Part shown: positions 23,612-36,441 of the stretch, in pieces | Position numbering within the stretch: the first letter of the stretch is position 1 | Layout of the letters: every line of letters starts with the position of its first letter | NCBI RefSeq assembly: GCF_001509485.1 | Contig: NZ_LLZI01000270.1 | Span: forward strand, 1 to 49,298 | DNA length: 49,298 nt | Source of the DNA: Streptomyces sp. NRRL F-4489 | GTDB lineage: Bacteria; Actinomycetota; Actinomycetes; Streptomycetales; Streptomycetaceae | Direction of reading: 5' to 3' | The notes under the pieces: generated by a model | Seen by the model: only the letters and a program-made list of their open reading frames with translations | Database searches by the model: none | What the model was told of the DNA's origin: nothing | Position numbers and translations under genes: made by a program

Positions 23612-26600
23612 TCACGGGGTGCCACCGACGGGAACTGGATTACCGCCGAGAGAGATCCGTCCGATGTTGCGCCAGTCCCCAAATTTGTTGCTGTACATAT
23701 CGTTGGGCACGAATTTATCCAGGGATATGCCCCGTGTGCCGTCCGCAGCAACTCCCTGTGCGACCATCTCGTACCCCTTGGGCACGGTTCGATTACCGTC
23801 ATAGGTCGGCGTGACTTTGTAGTGCACGACCTGCCCGAGACCAATCGCCTTCTTGATCAAGGTCTCGTACTTGCTCATGCGTTCTGGATTGCCCGGATCG
23901 TCCTCAGCGATGGGGGTCGCGTTGGCCGAACGCGAGCACGTCGACAGATTCTGCAAATTCCTCCCGTCGCCACCGAGCTGGCGCGCAATCAGGTGGCAAG
24001 CGTTGACCCACGAACCGGGAGGACGATTCCCGAGGTACCCAGCCATCCCCCTGGCCCAGGCGTATCCGGGGGGAGTCAGTTTCGACGACATTGTGCTGGA
24101 TCCGGGGTGCTCGGCGATGTAGGCCGAGTCCAGGCACGCCTCCGCGCCGGTAGCGCGGTTTCCGTTGGCCGGGTCCAGAGGGCCGAGATCGATCCAACCA
24201 GAACCGCCACGGCGGCAATCCACCTGCTCGTCGTTGGCGTTGCCACTGCCGGAGTCGGCGCCTGGTGCGGGATGATGGGCCGGGACTTCGTCTGGTGTGT
24301 ACTGCTCGTCGCCGCCCAGCATCTCGATCATGTGGAGGGCACCGAGGACGATATTCCAGCCGTCGCCCGGCTTCCACTGACCGCTACCGGGGTCCCAATC
24401 CGGTTTCGGAGTGGGACGGTTCGGGGCCGGCTTGGGGTGCTTGCCGCGGTTGGGGTTCTGCGGGATCGGCGGGCGCGGCGGGCGGACGGGACGTGCCTTG
24501 GTCTGCATCATGGTCCGGCCACGTGCCCGGTAGGTCGCCCAAGAGCGCCAGCGGCGAGACCCGGAGTGCGTATAGGACCCTCCTCTATAGGCTCCGGGGG
24601 TCGACACGATGAATTCGCGGCCACGAGACGCCTGTGTCCAGTAGTCAACCTGCCCTGCCAGGGGGTTGGTGGAGGTAATGGAGTCCCAGGCCATGGTGGG
24701 ACGGTAGCTGCCGATGACCCCGCCCGTGTGGTTGCGGGACCACTGGTCGATGACCACGGCCCCACCGCCGGTGACGACGCCCCCGAAGATCCCCCAGCCA
24801 AGGGCCTCTCCCAGCGCGAGGCCGCCGCCTATCACGAGCGGAATGAAGTGGCCTGTTGGGTCGGTGGCGTTGAGCGGATCGGCATCGCCGTACAGGTAGC
24901 GGTTGCCCTTGACGGACGGTGTGGGGTCCAGCTGCCAGGTGTCGCGGGAGGCGAAGGTGCCGGTGCCTGGCTGGTACCAGCGGGCAGCCATGTTGATGTC
25001 GCCGCTGGTGGGGTCGGTCCAGCCGGACTGGTAACCGAGCGAGGCGGTGATGCCGGCCTTGGCGGTGACGGTACCGAAAGGGTCGTAGGCGGTAGAGCCG
25101 GTGACTTTCGTGCCGTCCGGGGTCAGGCCCGCGACCACGTCGGTGTGGCGGTCTGTCAGGGAGCGCTGTGCCGCGGCCTGGCCGTTGGACGTGGCCAGCA
25201 GACTGCCGTCCGGGGTGTGGCTGTAGGTGCGGGTGCCGTCGCTGACCGGGTTGTTGGACCCGCCGTCGTAGGTGAAGGAGGTGTCGCCACGCCGGGTGAC
25301 GCGGTCCAGCGCGTCATAGGAGTACGTGGTGTCGCCGTCGGTGATCCGGCGTTCGAAGGCGTCGTGGGTGAGGTGGCGGGAAGCGCCCTTGCCGGAGTTG
25401 ATGGAGGCGAGGGCGCCGCGTGGTGTGTAGCCGTAGGTGGTGTCTCCTTGTGTGAGCAGCTGGTTGCGTTCGTCGTAGGTGGCGGCGGACGTACCGACCG
25501 CGGTGCGATTGCCTGCCGCGTCCCACGTGTAGGAGGTGGTGGTGCCGCCGGCGGTCCAGGAGGTCAGGCGGCCTGCCTTGTCGTAGCCGTAGGTGTTGGT
25601 GCCGGCGCCGGCGGTGCCGTGGGTGGTCTTGGCCGTCAGGCGGTCGTCGAGGTCGTAGCCGTAGCTCATGGCGGTGACCTCGCTCTTGCCGTCGGGCGAG
25701 GTGATCTTGTCCTCGGTCAGCCGGCCCAGGGCGTCGTAGCTGTCGCTGCGTCGTGCGCCCTCGGTCCAGGCATCGCTGGAGGACGGCGCACGCGTGGCGT
25801 ACTGCTCCTGGGTGACGCGGCCGGCGGCGTCGTAGGACACCTGGGAGCGCGCGCCTGTCAGGGCGTCCTGGGTCAGGCTGAGTCGGCCTGCGCTGTCGTA
25901 GGTGAAGGTGGTCGTTCCGGACGCGTCGGCGCGGGAGGTCATGTTGCCATCGACGTCGTACGCGTAGGTCGACTTGCCGCCCTTGCCGTCTGCCAAGAGG
26001 AGCTGACCGCGGTCGTTGTAGTGGAAGGTGTTGCGGTCCGGCCCGTCACCGGCGCCTGTCGCGGTGAGTCGTCCGCCCAGGTCGTATTCCAGGACGCGGT
26101 CGCCGGTGGTGGCTTCTGCTCCCTGTCCGGTCTCCTTGACCAGTCGTCCGGAGAGGTCGAAGGTGCGGTGGCGCGTTACGCCGCCGGGCAGCAGCTCGGT
26201 GACGTCCTGGCCGGCTGCGTCGTAGATCGTGGTCCAGGTGCGGTCGGTGGCCTTGAGGTGGGCCTTGGTGGCGGGTTCGATGGTGGACTCGGGCAGCCCC
26301 CAGGGGGTGAAGGTGTATGTGGTGCTGTTGCCGCGGCCGTCGGTCATACGCGTGCGGTTGCCGGCGGCGTCGTAGCCGAAGCCGGTGTTGATCGACTTGC
26401 CGTCGGCCACCTCTTCGGTCTGGCTGGTCATCCGGCCCAGCGCGTCATAGGCGAACTTGATCGTGCTGCCGGTCGCCGTCGTGGCGGCAACGCGGTTTCC
26501 GTCGGCGTCGTACTGGGCTCCGGTCGAGCGCAGCGCCTGAGTGCCGGTGCCGTAGTCAGTGGTGCCGGTGATGTTGCCCAGGCCGTCGTATTGCGTGGTG

Positions 26601-29600
26601 CTCTTGCGGCCGGTGGCATCGGTGGTCTCGCTCCGCCGCCCCAGTGCGTCATAGCCGAACGTCGTCGTGCCGCCCGCGGGGTCGGTCGTTTCGACCGGTT
26701 CACCGGCCGCGTTGTAGGCGGCCTTCGTGGTGCGGCCCGCGGGGCTGGTGAAGGCGATCTGGTTGCTTGCGTCGTCCCAGGAGTAGCGGGTCGTCAGGTT
26801 GTGGTCGGGGGCGCTGCGTTCGACGACTGTCGAGGTCAGCTTGCGGCCGAGTCCGTCGTAGGTGGCCTCCACGCGTGCGCCGTTGGGGTCGGTGGCCGAC
26901 AGCGGCAGGCCGGTGGGGGTCCAGGTGAACCAGTGACCCTTGTCCGGGAACTGCGGCAAGCCCTTGGGGCCCAGCTTGAACCAGCTGCTCTTGTCGTTGA
27001 GTTGCGGCGTACCGGCGTCCGCCTGCCGCATGGGGAGGGTTTTCCCGGTGAGGTGGCCGAACTGGTCGTAGGCGTACCCGACAACCCGTCCCAGCGGGTC
27101 GGTCGTGGAGGTGATGCGGCCGACGCCGTCGTATGCCGTCCGCTGAACTGCGGTGATCTTCTCGCCGCCCGGCGGGGTGTAGCCGGGCAAGGTGACGGCG
27201 GTGGCGCGACCGAGCCTGTCGACTTCGGTGCGGGTGATCGCGCCGTTGGGGTCGCGCGTCGCGGTGGCTTCACCGAAGGTGTTGTAGCCGGTGAGTGTGG
27301 CCGGCTTGACGGCCTTGGCCTCCGCGCCTCCCTGCTCGGCCTGTATCTGTGGGGAGATGCTCTCCACAGGGCGGCCCAGCTCGTCATAGCGGACGGTGGT
27401 GGTGAAGTCCGCGGCCTTGGCCCCCTCCTCCGTGCCCCGCGGGCTCACCGAGGACACCAGCAGACCGCGCTGGTCGTAGGCGTACCGGTTGGTGATCTCG
27501 CGCTTTCCGTCGTTGAGGGTCTCGGTTACGGGGTTGCCCGCGGTGTCGTAGGTGACGTGCTTGGTGGTCAGTGCGTTCTTCTGCTCGGCGAGTCGGCCGC
27601 CCGGGTCGTAGCCGTAGGTGGTCCAGCGGTTGAGGCCCTTGGGGTCGAGGATGCTGCGGGTGATCCGTCCTAGAGCGTCCACCTCGCGGGTGACGGTTGT
27701 CCGTCCACCGCCGGTGGTCTGCTCGGTGAGGTTGCCCGCGCCGTCGTAGTGGTTCTTCTCCAGGACGATGTCGTGCTTACTGCCGTCGGCCTGTACGACG
27801 TCCTTGGCCGTGACGGTGGCCGGCAGGCCGTCGTCGTAGTAGGTGTACGCGGTGGTGGCGCCCATCGCGTCGGTGGTTTCGGCCAGTCGCCCTGCCGGAT
27901 CGTAGGAGTGCGAGACGACGGTCAGATCACGTGGCTCGCCGGAGGGGCCGCCTTGCCAGTCCTTCAGGACGGTGGTGGCGTGCTGACCACGAGGCGTGTA
28001 GGTGTAGGCGAAGGTATTGCCGATCGCGTCCTGCTGGCGGTCAACCCGGCCGAACGTGTCATACCCGTAGCTGGTCTCGTTCCCCTCGGCGTCGGTGGTG
28101 CGTTCCAGGCGCCCGTGGGTGTCGTAGTGATGGGTCGTGACGCGGGTGGCGTCGCCACCCGTGATGTCCTCGGTGGACTCGGTCAGCAGCTTGCCGTCCG
28201 GGTCAAAGGTGCGGGTGATCTTGGCGGTGTGGGTGGCGCCGGTGATCTCGTTCTTGACGCTGGTGCCTGTCTCGGACACCACGCGCGAGAGGTTGTCGTG
28301 GGTGTAAGTGGTGGTGACGCCCTTGGGGAAGGTGTCCGATATCTGGGTTTCGGAGACCTTGCGGCCGAGGCCGTCGTAGGCGAACCGCGTGATCAAGCCG
28401 GACGGCGAGTTGGTCCGAGCCAGGTCGCCGTTGGCGTAGTAATCGAAGCGGGTGACCGCGCCGTCGAGAGCGGTCTGGACGCTGACCAGGCCCGCGGGTA
28501 CGGTTCCGCCGCCTTCGGCCGCTTCCGTTCCGGTGGTGTACGTGGTGGCCGAGGTGCTCCCGTCGGCGAGCACGGTCTTGTCGGGCAGACCGTGTGCGGT
28601 GTAGGTCATCGCCGTCTTGTAACGGTCGTCCTTGGCGCTGGAGGAACGGGCATCCCGGGTCGCCACGATCTTGTCGTTGCGCGGGTCCAGCGGGTCCTTG
28701 TCGTTGACGTAGTAGTCGGTGAAGGTGGTCCAGCAGGAGTTGCTGTCGCGGCAGGTGGTCCTGGAGACGGTGTTGCCGTGCGTGTCATGTCCAGTGACCG
28801 TGGTGTGCCCGTTGGGGTCGGTCACGGTGTGCAGGAAGCCGCCGGTGTCGTATGCGTAGGTGGTGCGTCCGCCGTCGGCATCGATGGCGGCCACCGGTCG
28901 CTGGCCGCGCAGCGCGTCATAGGAAACACTGCTGGTGCGCCCCTGCGGGTCGGTGACCGAGACGGTCGACGTCAGCGCGGAGAAGCCGGAGTGCTGTCGG
29001 CCCTGGTAGTGCCGGGCGACCTGGTCCTCGGTCAGGGTCTTGGGGTAGACCGCCGCCTCGTCCAGCTCGCCGGTGAAGTACCGGGTGTCGGCCTTGTCCA
29101 GGCCGTCCCAGCCCCGGTTGGAGTATCCCGCCCCGAAGTAGGCGTACGTCATCGACTGCGGCTTGACCTCGCCGTCGAGCGAGCCCACCTTGGTGCCGTC
29201 CAGGTACATCGACTGACCGCTGCCCGAGCCGGCCAGAACGACGTGGTGCCACTGGCGGTCCGTGACGGCGCCGGGCGAGATGATGCCGGTCGGCGACGCG
29301 GCAGTCCACAGGCGGCCACGCAGCTTGCCTTGCGGGTCGATGAGCAGACTGGGATTCCACTTTGACGGTGTCTCGCCCAGCTTCCTGTCCTGCAGACTGA
29401 ACAGCACTCCCGGCTTATCCGTACGGAACCACAGTTCCACCGAGATGTCTGGAGCCTTGACCAGCCGCTCGAACGGAACCTCCACCGCACCGTTGCCCGA
29501 GAGGTGCACCCCGTAGTTGTCGGCGGTACCGAAGATGCCGAACACGCCTCGCTGAGCATTGATGTAGCGGCCGGTACCGTCGTTCACCGCCGTGCGGCTG

Positions 29601-32600
29601 TGTGCCGTTTCCTCCATGTCGTCCAGCCGCCAGTAGCCGCCTGGCGCGTCTGCGGTGACGATTCCCTGGTACGCGGCGCCGCTGCCGGATACGAGACCGT
29701 TGCGGGCCAGGTAGTGCCCGGTCGCCTCCGCCCGGGAGACGGCGTAGGAGTAGAAGGCGACCTCGTCCACCTCACCGGTCAGGTACCGGGTTTTGTTGCC
29801 CTCTATTCCGTCCCAGCCCGTGCTGGAGAAACCGGCACCGATGTACGCGTGCCCCACGGTCTGCGGCTTGACGGCTCCGTCCTTGAAGCCGACGGCCTCA
29901 CCGTCGAGGAAGAGTGCCTGTCCGAAGTCGTGGACGGCCAGCACCACATGGTGCCATGTGCCGTCGGTCACCTTCTGCGCGGAGACGATCGGGTCGTTCT
30001 TCCCCCCACTCGATATCTGCGCCCGCAGCTTGCCGTCGGCGGCGACCAGCAGGCTGGGGTTCCACTTCGACGGTGTCTGTCCGAGTTCCTTGTCCTGCAG
30101 ACCGAACAGGACACCCGGCTGCTCCGCCCGGAACCACATCTCGACCGATATCGGGCCGCCGTTGTGGAAGGCGTCCGTGGGGAGTTCCACTGCGCTTCGT
30201 GTGCCGTCCAGAGTCAAGGCACCGTTGTCGCCGTCTGCGAAAGCTCCGGCTCCGCCGAGCTGGGCACCGTCAAGGTATGAGCCGTCGCCACCGTCGCCGA
30301 TCTCATTGGCGGCAGTGGCGCCGCTGCGCTCGCCGAGCCTCCAGTAGCCGGCCGGCCCTGCCTTGCGCACAGCAGCGGCGTAGGCCGTCGAACCGGTGGA
30401 ATAGGTGGGAGCTGACACCTTCCAGGTTCCGCCGTTGCGGTCGGTGATTTCGGTCGCCCGCCCGGTGGCGCTGTCGTACGCAACCTGGGCGTGGACCCGG
30501 CCCGACGGCAGGGTGGCCTTGGTCATCTGGCCGACGGCCTTGCGGGACGCGTAGTGCTCAGCCACGGCCGCCGCGTCCAGCGCGTGGTGGTAGATGGCCA
30601 CCTCGTCCATGCTGCCCTTGAAGTGATGCACGCCGTCGGACGTCCCCCAGCCCGGGCTGGAGAAGCCGGCACCCAGGTAGGCATACGACATGTTCCGGTG
30701 GTCGATCGGGCCGGTACGCGAACCGACGAGCTCACCGTCGAGGTAGAGAGACTGCGTGGTGCCCGCGCCGGTCAGTACGGCGTGATGCCAGACATCGTCC
30801 GTGACCGCGGACTTGCTCACGATCGTCTCGACCTTGCCGGTCCAGTACTGTCCGCGCAGCTTTCCGTCCCTGTCGATCGTCAGCGGCGGTACCCAGTCCC
30901 CAGGCTGCCCTTCGTCGAGACGTCCATCCTGAAAGCCAACCAGCACGCCGGGGGTGGTTGTCTTGAACCACAGCTCGGTGGTCAGGAACGTGGAGGTCCG
31001 CAAGGTGTCCTCGGGCAGTTCGACGTAAGAGTCCTCACCGTCGAACTCCGCGCCCAGGTCGCTGGTACCCGCCAACGCGCCACTCTTACCGAGCTGCACG
31101 TCTCGGTAGAGGGCGTCGTTCAGACCGGTGCGTGAGGGCGCTGCGCTCTTGGCGACCGAGCCCTCGGTCTCACCAAGTCGCCAGTAGGACAGGGGGTTAC
31201 GGTCCAGGACGGCGCTGCGGTACAGCGAGCCGTCGGCGGTGTCGTACACCGTGCACTTGGTGCCGGAGTCCGGTGCGCAGACCTTCGCCAGGCGACCTCC
31301 GGAGTACCCATAGGTCCAGGTCAGCCCGGACTTTCCACCGCCGACCTCATTCGTGGTCACCGATGCGACCCGGTCGTCCCTCCAGGTGAAGGCCAGAGCG
31401 CGTCCCGACAGCGCGTCCTTTGCCTGTGCCAATCTGCCGTCGGTGTATGTCAGGTACTGTTCCCGCCCGGCATCGTCCGTGATCTTTGTCAGGCGTCCGG
31501 CGGAGTCGAAGGAGTACAGGATCGCCGAGCTGTCCCGCAGAACCCAGCCGCCATCCTTGGTCTGGGTGAGGGTTCCCTTGCCCCCGGACGGACCTGCGTA
31601 GCTGCCGTCCGTGTTGCGGCCGAACCGGACCCGGCTGCCGTTGGCGAGCGTGACGACCACATCGCCGCTGTTCTCGCGCAACGCCCGCATGTCCCAGCGA
31701 GTCGACCAGCCGGCGCCGAAGACGTTGTCGGTGCGCGGGTCGAGCGAATTGTAGGTACGGGTCACCGCCAGCTCGGGCCCGACGGTGGACACCGAGGCAT
31801 CGGTCGCGGCCGTGGAGTAGTTCCCGGCCCGGGCGCCGAACTCGCGGCCGCCGTCGCCACCGAGGTATCCGGTCACAGCAGGCTGCGGCACCTGGCTGCT
31901 GAAAAATGCCGGGTTGGGGCGGACGGAGGTGTCCTTGCCGTCGTAGACGTAGGCATACCAAGCGTAGTTCTTGCCCCAGGACAGCCAGCCGCTGGGGACC
32001 GACCACTGCTGGGAGGCACCACGCGGGCCCATGCGGCAGTTCTTGCGAGCGTCCTTGCCTTCGACCTCGCACACCTCGAAGGAGTACTGCAGCGCGTTGC
32101 TCGGATAGTGGTCGTGGTCCTTGCCCGCGGCCCACAGCGTGGGCGTCAGCGAGGGCAGGATGCCCCCACTGCCCGGTGATTCGGCTGTGAGCTGTGGCGG
32201 GATGTTGGCGGCGGAGAACTTGATGGCGGCACCAGGCACACCCCGGTCGGTGAAGCGAACGGTGCCGACGTCTTCCATCGTCCACACGAGCGTGTAAGTA
32301 CCGGGCGCCATCGGGGCGATCGCGGCGTCGAGTGTCACGCTCTCACCCGGCTTGACGTCACGGGGCATCGCGGTCCAGCGCACCTTGGAATCCTCGTTGA
32401 GCCGCATGCCCTTGGCATCGAACAGGTCGTAGCGCAGCTTGTACTGGCCGGCCTTTCCCCAGGTGTCACGGCCCTGGTTGGTGACCGTGACCTTCATCGC
32501 CCCCTCAGAGGTGGCGGTCACCGGCTTGGTGAAGGCGCCGGCCTTGTAGGCAGCCCCGTACTTGTCCCACGTCACATCGAGACTGGGCTTGCCATTGGGG

Positions 32601-34216
32601 TAGTTGTCCGATCCGAACTGCTTCCATGCCCGGGAGTCGGATTCCGACGCCTTGACCGCCAACCCGTAGTTCTTCTTGCGGCCGTGTGTCCAGTCATCCA
32701 CGAGATGACGGCCGGCTGTCCCGAGATCAATGCCTTCCCAAGCCGGGCCGCAGGACCAGTTGTTGGTCCCTGCCGGCCGCCAGCCGTGCGCAAAGCTCTT
32801 GGACGCCAGCGACGGCCCGGTGGCCGGCCCGGGGTACTTCGTGGTGCTCCTCTCTTCCCAGTTGGAGGTGAGGGGATGGACTGTCACCGGACGCGCGCTG
32901 CACGAGTAGGACCAGGTGTTGTACAGCGACAGCCGGGCGCCGAGCACCCAGGCGTTCTTGAGCTCCGACTCCACACCGTTGAAGCGCAGGAAGGAGGCCG
33001 CCTTGTGCTTACCGCCGTCGTACGTTCCGACCTTGAGGATGGTGTCGCTGGAGAAGTTCTGGTCGTACGGGGACTGGACGTACGTACCGGACGTGGCGGC
33101 AAGTGCCTTGACCGAGGGGTCGACCCGCACCGGGAAGACCCGTTCCGGCGCGGCCAGCCACTCCTTGTCCAAGGAGACAACCAGGGTCTGCCGGCCGTCC
33201 TTGTCCTCCAGGCTGTAGTGCACACCGGAGGAGATCTCGCCCTGGTTCCCGTGCTCGTCGAGGGCGGAGTCCTCCATCCAGCCCGGCGGCATCCAGGCCC
33301 GCTCACGACCGTCCTTGTCCGTGAAGGCGACACCACCGCGCTCGTCCGGCTTCGCCGTCAACCCCTGTGTCTGCAGCGGGAAACGCCACTCGGTAGGCGC
33401 CTCCTTGCCCTTGAGGAGCAGGGTCTCCTTCACCGAGTCACTGCTCGCGAGGTACTCCAGGTCCGCGCCCGGCCGCGCATCGCGATAGGCGACCAGCGCT
33501 CCGTCCACGGCGCCCTCACGGTGCGCGGCGCCTTCGACCCCGTAGCCGATCGCGTATCCCTCACCGACATCCATCGTCAGCACCGGGGTGGCGTCAGCGT
33601 GATCAGCGAAGACGATGCCCGACTCCGTCGACCGAGTCTCCCAACCCGGCGCTGCGGCACTCATTGTTCGCGGCCCCGCAGGGGATTCCCGGCGGACGAG
33701 CGAGGGGTCGATCGCCTGCCACTTGCCGTCCCTCGTCCGGAAGTTGACCGGCTCGTCGTAGAAGCGCGTGGTGTACGTACCGTCTTCATTCCGGTACGTG
33801 CGCTGCTGGCGCGCCCGCTCGTCCACGACCTCCCGGCTCGATTCGGGATCAAATCCCTTGGGCTCAGGCACGGGGGGCGCCTCGACCTGCTCGGCAGGAT
33901 CCATGGCAGGCGGCGCGGCCGCAGCGCCTAGCTTCTTGCCGGTCAGCATGTCCTTGCCGGGAGCTCTCTGCTCTGCCGGCAACTGTCCGGGGGCCTCCAA
34001 CGCCCCGGCACGACCACCGCCGGCGCGGGCACGGGTGTCCGCGGCCGAGGAGTGGTGCCCCTTGCCGTCGGCCGAGCCCCACCGCTGCTCCGGTGCGTCA
34101 GTGATCAGCGAGTTGACCTGCTCCCACTTGTTCAGCGCCAACGCGGCCTGTTCCGTGCCACACAGCACAGCGAGCACGAAAACAATGAGAGTTGCGACAG
34201 ATCGCACACAACGCAC
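23612..34216 (-). CDS. Secreted WapA/Rhs-type toxin with LamG domains and nuclease tip
   Basis: A 3,534-residue exported toxin. The GTG start at 34216 follows GGGGGA and gives a Sec signal peptide ([15 protein letters not shown]). Next come a DNRLRE/WapA-type N-terminal region ([36 protein letters not shown]) and three LamG/concanavalin-like domains at about 1000-1220, 1270-1505 and 1510-1735, each with YWRLG/YWRLD, ELWF and WHH motifs. More than 1,000 residues of YD/RHS repeats follow (GYDxxGxL), ending in the RHS core [14 protein letters not shown] and NAARW-like [13 protein letters not shown]. After DPTGHF a variable tip (about 3320-3534) has [19 protein letters not shown] and [20 protein letters not shown], the DNA/RNA non-specific endonuclease pattern with a catalytic histidine. 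The next gene encodes SUKH immunity. Confidence 0.9.
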   Translation of the reverse strand: MRCVRSVATLIVFVLAVLCGTEQAALALNKWEQVNSLITDAPEQRWGSADGKGHHSSAADTRARAGGGRAGALEAPGQLPAEQRAPGKDMLTGKKLGAAAAPPAMDPAEQVEAPPVPEPKGFDPESSREVVDERARQQRTYRNEDGTYTTRFYDEPVNFRTRDGKWQAIDPSLVRRESPAGPRTMSAAAPGWETRSTESGIVFADHADATPVLTMDVGEGYAIGYGVEGAAHREGAVDGALVAYRDARPGADLEYLASSDSVKETLLLKGKEAPTEWRFPLQTQGLTAKPDERGGVAFTDKDGRERAWMPPGWMEDSALDEHGNQGEISSGVHYSLEDKDGRQTLVVSLDKEWLAAPERVFPVRVDPSVKALAATSGTYVQSPYDQNFSSDTILKVGTYDGGKHKAASFLRFNGVESELKNAWVLGARLSLYNTWSYSCSARPVTVHPLTSNWEERSTTKYPGPATGPSLASKSFAHGWRPAGTNNWSCGPAWEGIDLGTAGRHLVDDWTHGRKKNYGLAVKASESDSRAWKQFGSDNYPNGKPSLDVTWDKYGAAYKAGAFTKPVTATSEGAMKVTVTNQGRDTWGKAGQYKLRYDLFDAKGMRLNEDSKVRWTAMPRDVKPGESVTLDAAIAPMAPGTYTLVWTMEDVGTVRFTDRGVPGAAIKFSAANIPPQLTAESPGSGGILPSLTPTLWAAGKDHDHYPSNALQYSFEVCEVEGKDARKNCRMGPRGASQQWSVPSGWLSWGKNYAWYAYVYDGKDTSVRPNPAFFSSQVPQPAVTGYLGGDGGREFGARAGNYSTAATDASVSTVGPELAVTRTYNSLDPRTDNVFGAGWSTRWDMRALRENSGDVVVTLANGSRVRFGRNTDGSYAGPSGGKGTLTQTKDGGWVLRDSSAILYSFDSAGRLTKITDDAGREQYLTYTDGRLAQAKDALSGRALAFTWRDDRVASVTTNEVGGGKSGLTWTYGYSGGRLAKVCAPDSGTKCTVYDTADGSLYRSAVLDRNPLSYWRLGETEGSVAKSAAPSRTGLNDALYRDVQLGKSGALAGTSDLGAEFDGEDSYVELPEDTLRTSTFLTTELWFKTTTPGVLVGFQDGRLDEGQPGDWVPPLTIDRDGKLRGQYWTGKVETIVSKSAVTDDVWHHAVLTGAGTTQSLYLDGELVGSRTGPIDHRNMSYAYLGAGFSSPGWGTSDGVHHFKGSMDEVAIYHHALDAAAVAEHYASRKAVGQMTKATLPSGRVHAQVAYDSATGRATEITDRNGGTWKVSAPTYSTGSTAYAAAVRKAGPAGYWRLGERSGATAANEIGDGGDGSYLDGAQLGGAGAFADGDNGALTLDGTRSAVELPTDAFHNGGPISVEMWFRAEQPGVLFGLQDKELGQTPSKWNPSLLVAADGKLRAQISSGGKNDPIVSAQKVTDGTWHHVVLAVHDFGQALFLDGEAVGFKDGAVKPQTVGHAYIGAGFSSTGWDGIEGNKTRYLTGEVDEVAFYSYAVSRAEATGHYLARNGLVSGSGAAYQGIVTADAPGGYWRLDDMEETAHSRTAVNDGTGRYINAQRGVFGIFGTADNYGVHLSGNGAVEVPFERLVKAPDISVELWFRTDKPGVLFSLQDRKLGETPSKWNPSLLIDPQGKLRGRLWTAASPTGIISPGAVTDRQWHHVVLAGSGSGQSMYLDGTKVGSLDGEVKPQSMTYAYFGAGYSNRGWDGLDKADTRYFTGELDEAAVYPKTLTEDQVARHYQGRQHSGFSALTSTVSVTDPQGRTSSVSYDALRGQRPVAAIDADGGRTTYAYDTGGFLHTVTDPNGHTTVTGHDTHGNTVSRTTCRDSNSCWTTFTDYYVNDKDPLDPRNDKIVATRDARSSSAKDDRYKTAMTYTAHGLPDKTVLADGSTSATTYTTGTEAAEGGGTVPAGLVSVQTALDGAVTRFDYYANGDLARTNSPSGLITRFAYDGLGRKVSETQISDTFPKGVTTTYTHDNLSRVVSETGTSVKNEITGATHTAKITRTFDPDGKLLTESTEDITGGDATRVTTHHYDTHGRLERTTDAEGNETSYGYDTFGRVDRQQDAIGNTFAYTYTPRGQHATTVLKDWQGGPSGEPRDLTVVSHSYDPAGRLAETTDAMGATTAYTYYDDGLPATVTAKDVVQADGSKHDIVLEKNHYDGAGNLTEQTTGGGRTTVTREVDALGRITRSILDPKGLNRWTTYGYDPGGRLAEQKNALTTKHVTYDTAGNPVTETLNDGKREITNRYAYDQRGLLVSSVSPRGTEEGAKAADFTTTVRYDELGRPVESISPQIQAEQGGAEAKAVKPATLTGYNTFGEATATRDPNGAITRTEVDRLGRATAVTLPGYTPPGGEKITAVQRTAYDGVGRITSTTDPLGRVVGYAYDQFGHLTGKTLPMRQADAGTPQLNDKSSWFKLGPKGLPQFPDKGHWFTWTPTGLPLSATDPNGARVEATYDGLGRKLTSTVVERSAPDHNLTTRYSWDDASNQIAFTSPAGRTTKAAYNAAGEPVETTDPAGGTTTFGYDALGRRSETTDATGRKSTTQYDGLGNITGTTDYGTGTQALRSTGAQYDADGNRVAATTATGSTIKFAYDALGRMTSQTEEVADGKSINTGFGYDAAGNRTRMTDGRGNSTTYTFTPWGLPESTIEPATKAHLKATDRTWTTIYDAAGQDVTELLPGGVTRHRTFDLSGRLVKETGQGAEATTGDRVLEYDLGGRLTATGAGDGPDRNTFHYNDRGQLLLADGKGGKSTYAYDVDGNMTSRADASGTTTFTYDSAGRLSLTQDALTGARSQVSYDAAGRVTQEQYATRAPSSSDAWTEGARRSDSYDALGRLTEDKITSPDGKSEVTAMSYGYDLDDRLTAKTTHGTAGAGTNTYGYDKAGRLTSWTAGGTTTSYTWDAAGNRTAVGTSAATYDERNQLLTQGDTTYGYTPRGALASINSGKGASRHLTHDAFERRITDGDTTYSYDALDRVTRRGDTSFTYDGGSNNPVSDGTRTYSHTPDGSLLATSNGQAAAQRSLTDRHTDVVAGLTPDGTKVTGSTAYDPFGTVTAKAGITASLGYQSGWTDPTSGDINMAARWYQPGTGTFASRDTWQLDPTPSVKGNRYLYGDADPLNATDPTGHFIPLVIGGGLALGEALGWGIFGGVVTGGGAVVIDQWSRNHTGGVIGSYRPTMAWDSITSTNPLAGQVDYWTQASRGREFIVSTPGAYRGGSYTHSGSRRWRSWATYRARGRTMMQTKARPVRPPRPPIPQNPNRGKHPKPAPNRPTPKPDWDPGSGQWKPGDGWNIVLGALHMIEMLGGDEQYTPDEVPAHHPAPGADSGSGNANDEQVDCRRGGSGWIDLGPLDPANGNRATGAEACLDSAYIAEHPGSSTMSSKLTPPGYAWARGMAGYLGNRPPGSWVNACHLIARQLGGDGRNLQNLSTCSRSANATPIAEDDPGNPERMSKYETLIKKAIGLGQVVHYKVTPTYDGNRTVPKGYEMVAQGVAADGTRGISLDKFVPNDMYSNKFGDWRNIGRISLGGNPVPVGGTP

Positions 34217-34657
34217 AGGAATCCCCCACGGAGCAGCCAAAAGCGATCAATGTTTATGACATCCGCCCCACTCTTTGCAAATTACATAGAATCGGAAAGA
34301 GAGATTTATATCATCTTTGCGATATCGTGACGCTCTCGCGCTTGACGAGGCATCAGCAGGCGCCACTCGTCACTCTTCGCTTGAACTAGGTGGTGGCTGC
34401 CGAGCTGCATCGCACATCGTCGGCAGCCGTCTGCGGGATCACGCTGCCCGTGACAGTCGCCCAGCCCGTGTGGCGACCGATGAGGCAGTCCGTCCGAATC
34501 TTGCGGATCGCCCGCGGGGGCGGGGGTGTACTCACCACGCGGCCGAGGAACCGGCGCTGTGGGGCCGCCTGCCCGGCGCACCGGTCCGTCGCCAATAGGC
34601 CCATGCCTTATGTTGCGAGGGTAAGTCGGGACGACCGAGGCGGTGGAAGGCGACGTA
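34217..34657. other. Intergenic region between divergent Rhs toxin and ESX operon
   Basis: About 440 bases. The part next to the Rhs gene (34217-34330) is clearly AT-rich, for example GAGATTTATATCATC, and probably holds the toxin promoter. The rest is GC-rich without a credible gene. The ESX operon ribosome site GGAAGG is at 34646-34651. Confidence 0.45.
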
Positions 34658-35014
34658 GTGCGGGATTACGACAGTCAGTTGCTGGAGTCGGTGGCGGTGC
34701 GGCGGCGCAGGATGCGGGATGCCGTGCTGTTCGGTGCGCAGCGGGGGCGGCGGTCGGCGGATGAGCGGCTGGGGAAGGTGTTCGCGGGGATCGCGATCAC
34801 GGCTGTGCTGTGTGCGGGGTGTGTGGGGTGGTCGTTTCTTCAGCACACGCTGGCGCAGCAGAAGTCGGAGCAGGAGAAGCAGCAGAGGCAGGTGCGGCAG
34901 TACGGGCAGGGGGCGCGGACGGCGGGAATCCGGGGCGTGTCGGCGGATCGGAATCGGCCAGGCGGTCCGGCTGAGCCGGGAGTTCGTCAAGGGCGCGATG
35001 ATAGGTTCCGGTAA
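34658..35014 (+). CDS. Small ESX-locus membrane protein
   Basis: A 118-residue protein starting VRDYDSQLLESVAVRRRRMR, with one membrane helix (GIAITAVLCAGCVGWSF) and then a Gln/Glu/Lys-rich helix, EQEKQQRQVRQ. The GTG at 34658 follows GGAAGG by 6-7 bases. It is the first gene of the resident ESX operon and ends directly before eccD. No family was recognised. Its first about 40 codons survive in the island remnant at 9204, which shows it belongs to the ESX unit. A structural or anchoring role is inference. Confidence 0.7.
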   Translation: MRDYDSQLLESVAVRRRRMRDAVLFGAQRGRRSADERLGKVFAGIAITAVLCAGCVGWSFLQHTLAQQKSEQEKQQRQVRQYGQGARTAGIRGVSADRNRPGGPAEPGVRQGRDDRFR

Positions 35015-36370
35015 GTGGTGAGCGGAAATGCGACTTCTCGGGGGCAGCTGAGTCGGGTGACGTTGGTCGGTGACCGGCGGCGGGCCGATGTCGTTCTGCT
35101 TTCCGATACGCCGATCGGGCAGTTGATTCCGGATGTGCTGGAGTTGCTGGGCGATCGGCCCGCGTCACGGCCGGCCGCACGGCAGTTGGCGACGTCGGAC
35201 GGAACGGTTCTGCCGCACGACAGCACACTGGCGTCGGCCGGGATCGCCGATGGGACGGTGCTGCGGCTCGTCACGGCGCATTCCGCGCCGCCCGCTCCCG
35301 TTATCCACGATGTCACCGACCAGGTGGCTGACGATCTCGACGTGCGGGCTTGGCGCTGGCGGCCGGCCGCGCGCCGGGCCGGCGCCGGTGTGGCGAGCGT
35401 CGCCTTCGCGGTGGCCGCCGCGCTGCTCGCCCGGCGTGAGTTCCCGCTCGGTGGTCTGGCCGGTGTGCTGTGGGGTGTGTCGCTCGTCCTTCTGGCGGCG
35501 GGTGCGCTCGCCGCGAAGGCCGGGCGGGGGAATCGGGGCCTGGCCACCGCGCTGCTGGTCGCCTCCGGCGGGCTCGGCGTGCTCGCCGCGTGGACGGCGG
35601 CCGATGCCTACGGCTGGCCGGGCGCCGGGCGGCTCGCCGGCGTGGCGGGCGCGCTGGTGGTGGCGCTGGCGGCCCTGGGGTACCTCTCGCCCCTGGGCAG
35701 GGGCGGGCTCGTGGGGGCCGCTGCCACCGCCGTGCTCGCCGCGGCCTGGGAAGCGGCGGCTGCCGTTCAGGGCGATCCGGCCCGGCTCGGCGCGGTCATG
35801 GCCGTCTTCTCCCTGGTGGTGCTGGGGCTGCTGCCGCGGCTCGCCCTGATGGCGTCGGGGTTGACCGCGCTCGACGACCGCCGTTCGGCGGGGGTTTCGG
35901 TGAGTCGCCATCAGGTGGGGACCGCGCTTGCCGCGACGCATCGCGGCCTCGTTCTGGCGACGACGGTGACCGCGGGCTCGGCGGCCGCGGCGGGCTGGCT
36001 GCTGACACCGGCGCAGCGGCCGACCGTGTGGACCGTGGCCCTGACGTCGCTCGTCGTGGTGGTGCTGCTGTCGCGGGCGCGGGCCTTCCCGCTGGTCGCC
36101 GAGGTCGCCGCGCTCGTCGTCGCCGCGTCGTGCCTGGTGGTGCGCCTGGTGATGGTGTGGATGGAGCACGAGGGGGGCGCCGGGCCGCTGATTGTGCTGT
36201 GCGCGGCCGCGGTGCTGCCGTTGGTGGTGTTGGCGGTGCGGGTGCCCGAGCACATGCAGGTCCGGCTGCGGCGGATGGCCGATCTGGTGGAATCGGTCGG
36301 GATGGTGGGGCTGTTCCCGCTCGCGTTCGGGGTGTTCGGTGTGTACGGGCAGCTGCTCCACCAGTTCTGA
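35015..36370 (+). CDS. eccD: EccD, type VII secretion integral membrane protein
   Basis: A 451-residue protein. Residues about 10-90 form the YukD-like ubiquitin fold (SRVTLVGDRRRADVVLLSDT, LATSDGTVLPHDSTLA), followed by about eleven hydrophobic helices from AGVASVAFAVAAALLARRE to MVGLFPLAFGVFGVYGQLL. EccD lines the membrane channel of ESX machines. The GTG at 35015 abuts the previous stop, so translation is likely coupled; GTG at 35018 is an alternative. No island counterpart exists; it lies in the deleted part of that copy. Confidence 0.9.
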   Translation: MVSGNATSRGQLSRVTLVGDRRRADVVLLSDTPIGQLIPDVLELLGDRPASRPAARQLATSDGTVLPHDSTLASAGIADGTVLRLVTAHSAPPAPVIHDVTDQVADDLDVRAWRWRPAARRAGAGVASVAFAVAAALLARREFPLGGLAGVLWGVSLVLLAAGALAAKAGRGNRGLATALLVASGGLGVLAAWTAADAYGWPGAGRLAGVAGALVVALAALGYLSPLGRGGLVGAAATAVLAAAWEAAAAVQGDPARLGAVMAVFSLVVLGLLPRLALMASGLTALDDRRSAGVSVSRHQVGTALAATHRGLVLATTVTAGSAAAAGWLLTPAQRPTVWTVALTSLVVVVLLSRARAFPLVAEVAALVVAASCLVVRLVMVWMEHEGGAGPLIVLCAAAVLPLVVLAVRVPEHMQVRLRRMADLVESVGMVGLFPLAFGVFGVYGQLLHQF

Positions 36371-36441
36371 CAGTTCTGAACAGTTCTGAGTCGATGTGCG
36401 AGCGCTGCGGGCGGGGCAGCGGGTTGGGATGAAGGGCAGGC

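Noticed and set aside
23489..27673. A 1,394-codon open frame antisense to the Rhs toxin
   Set aside because: Gly/Val-rich translation with the periodicity of the YD repeats read backwards; not a gene.
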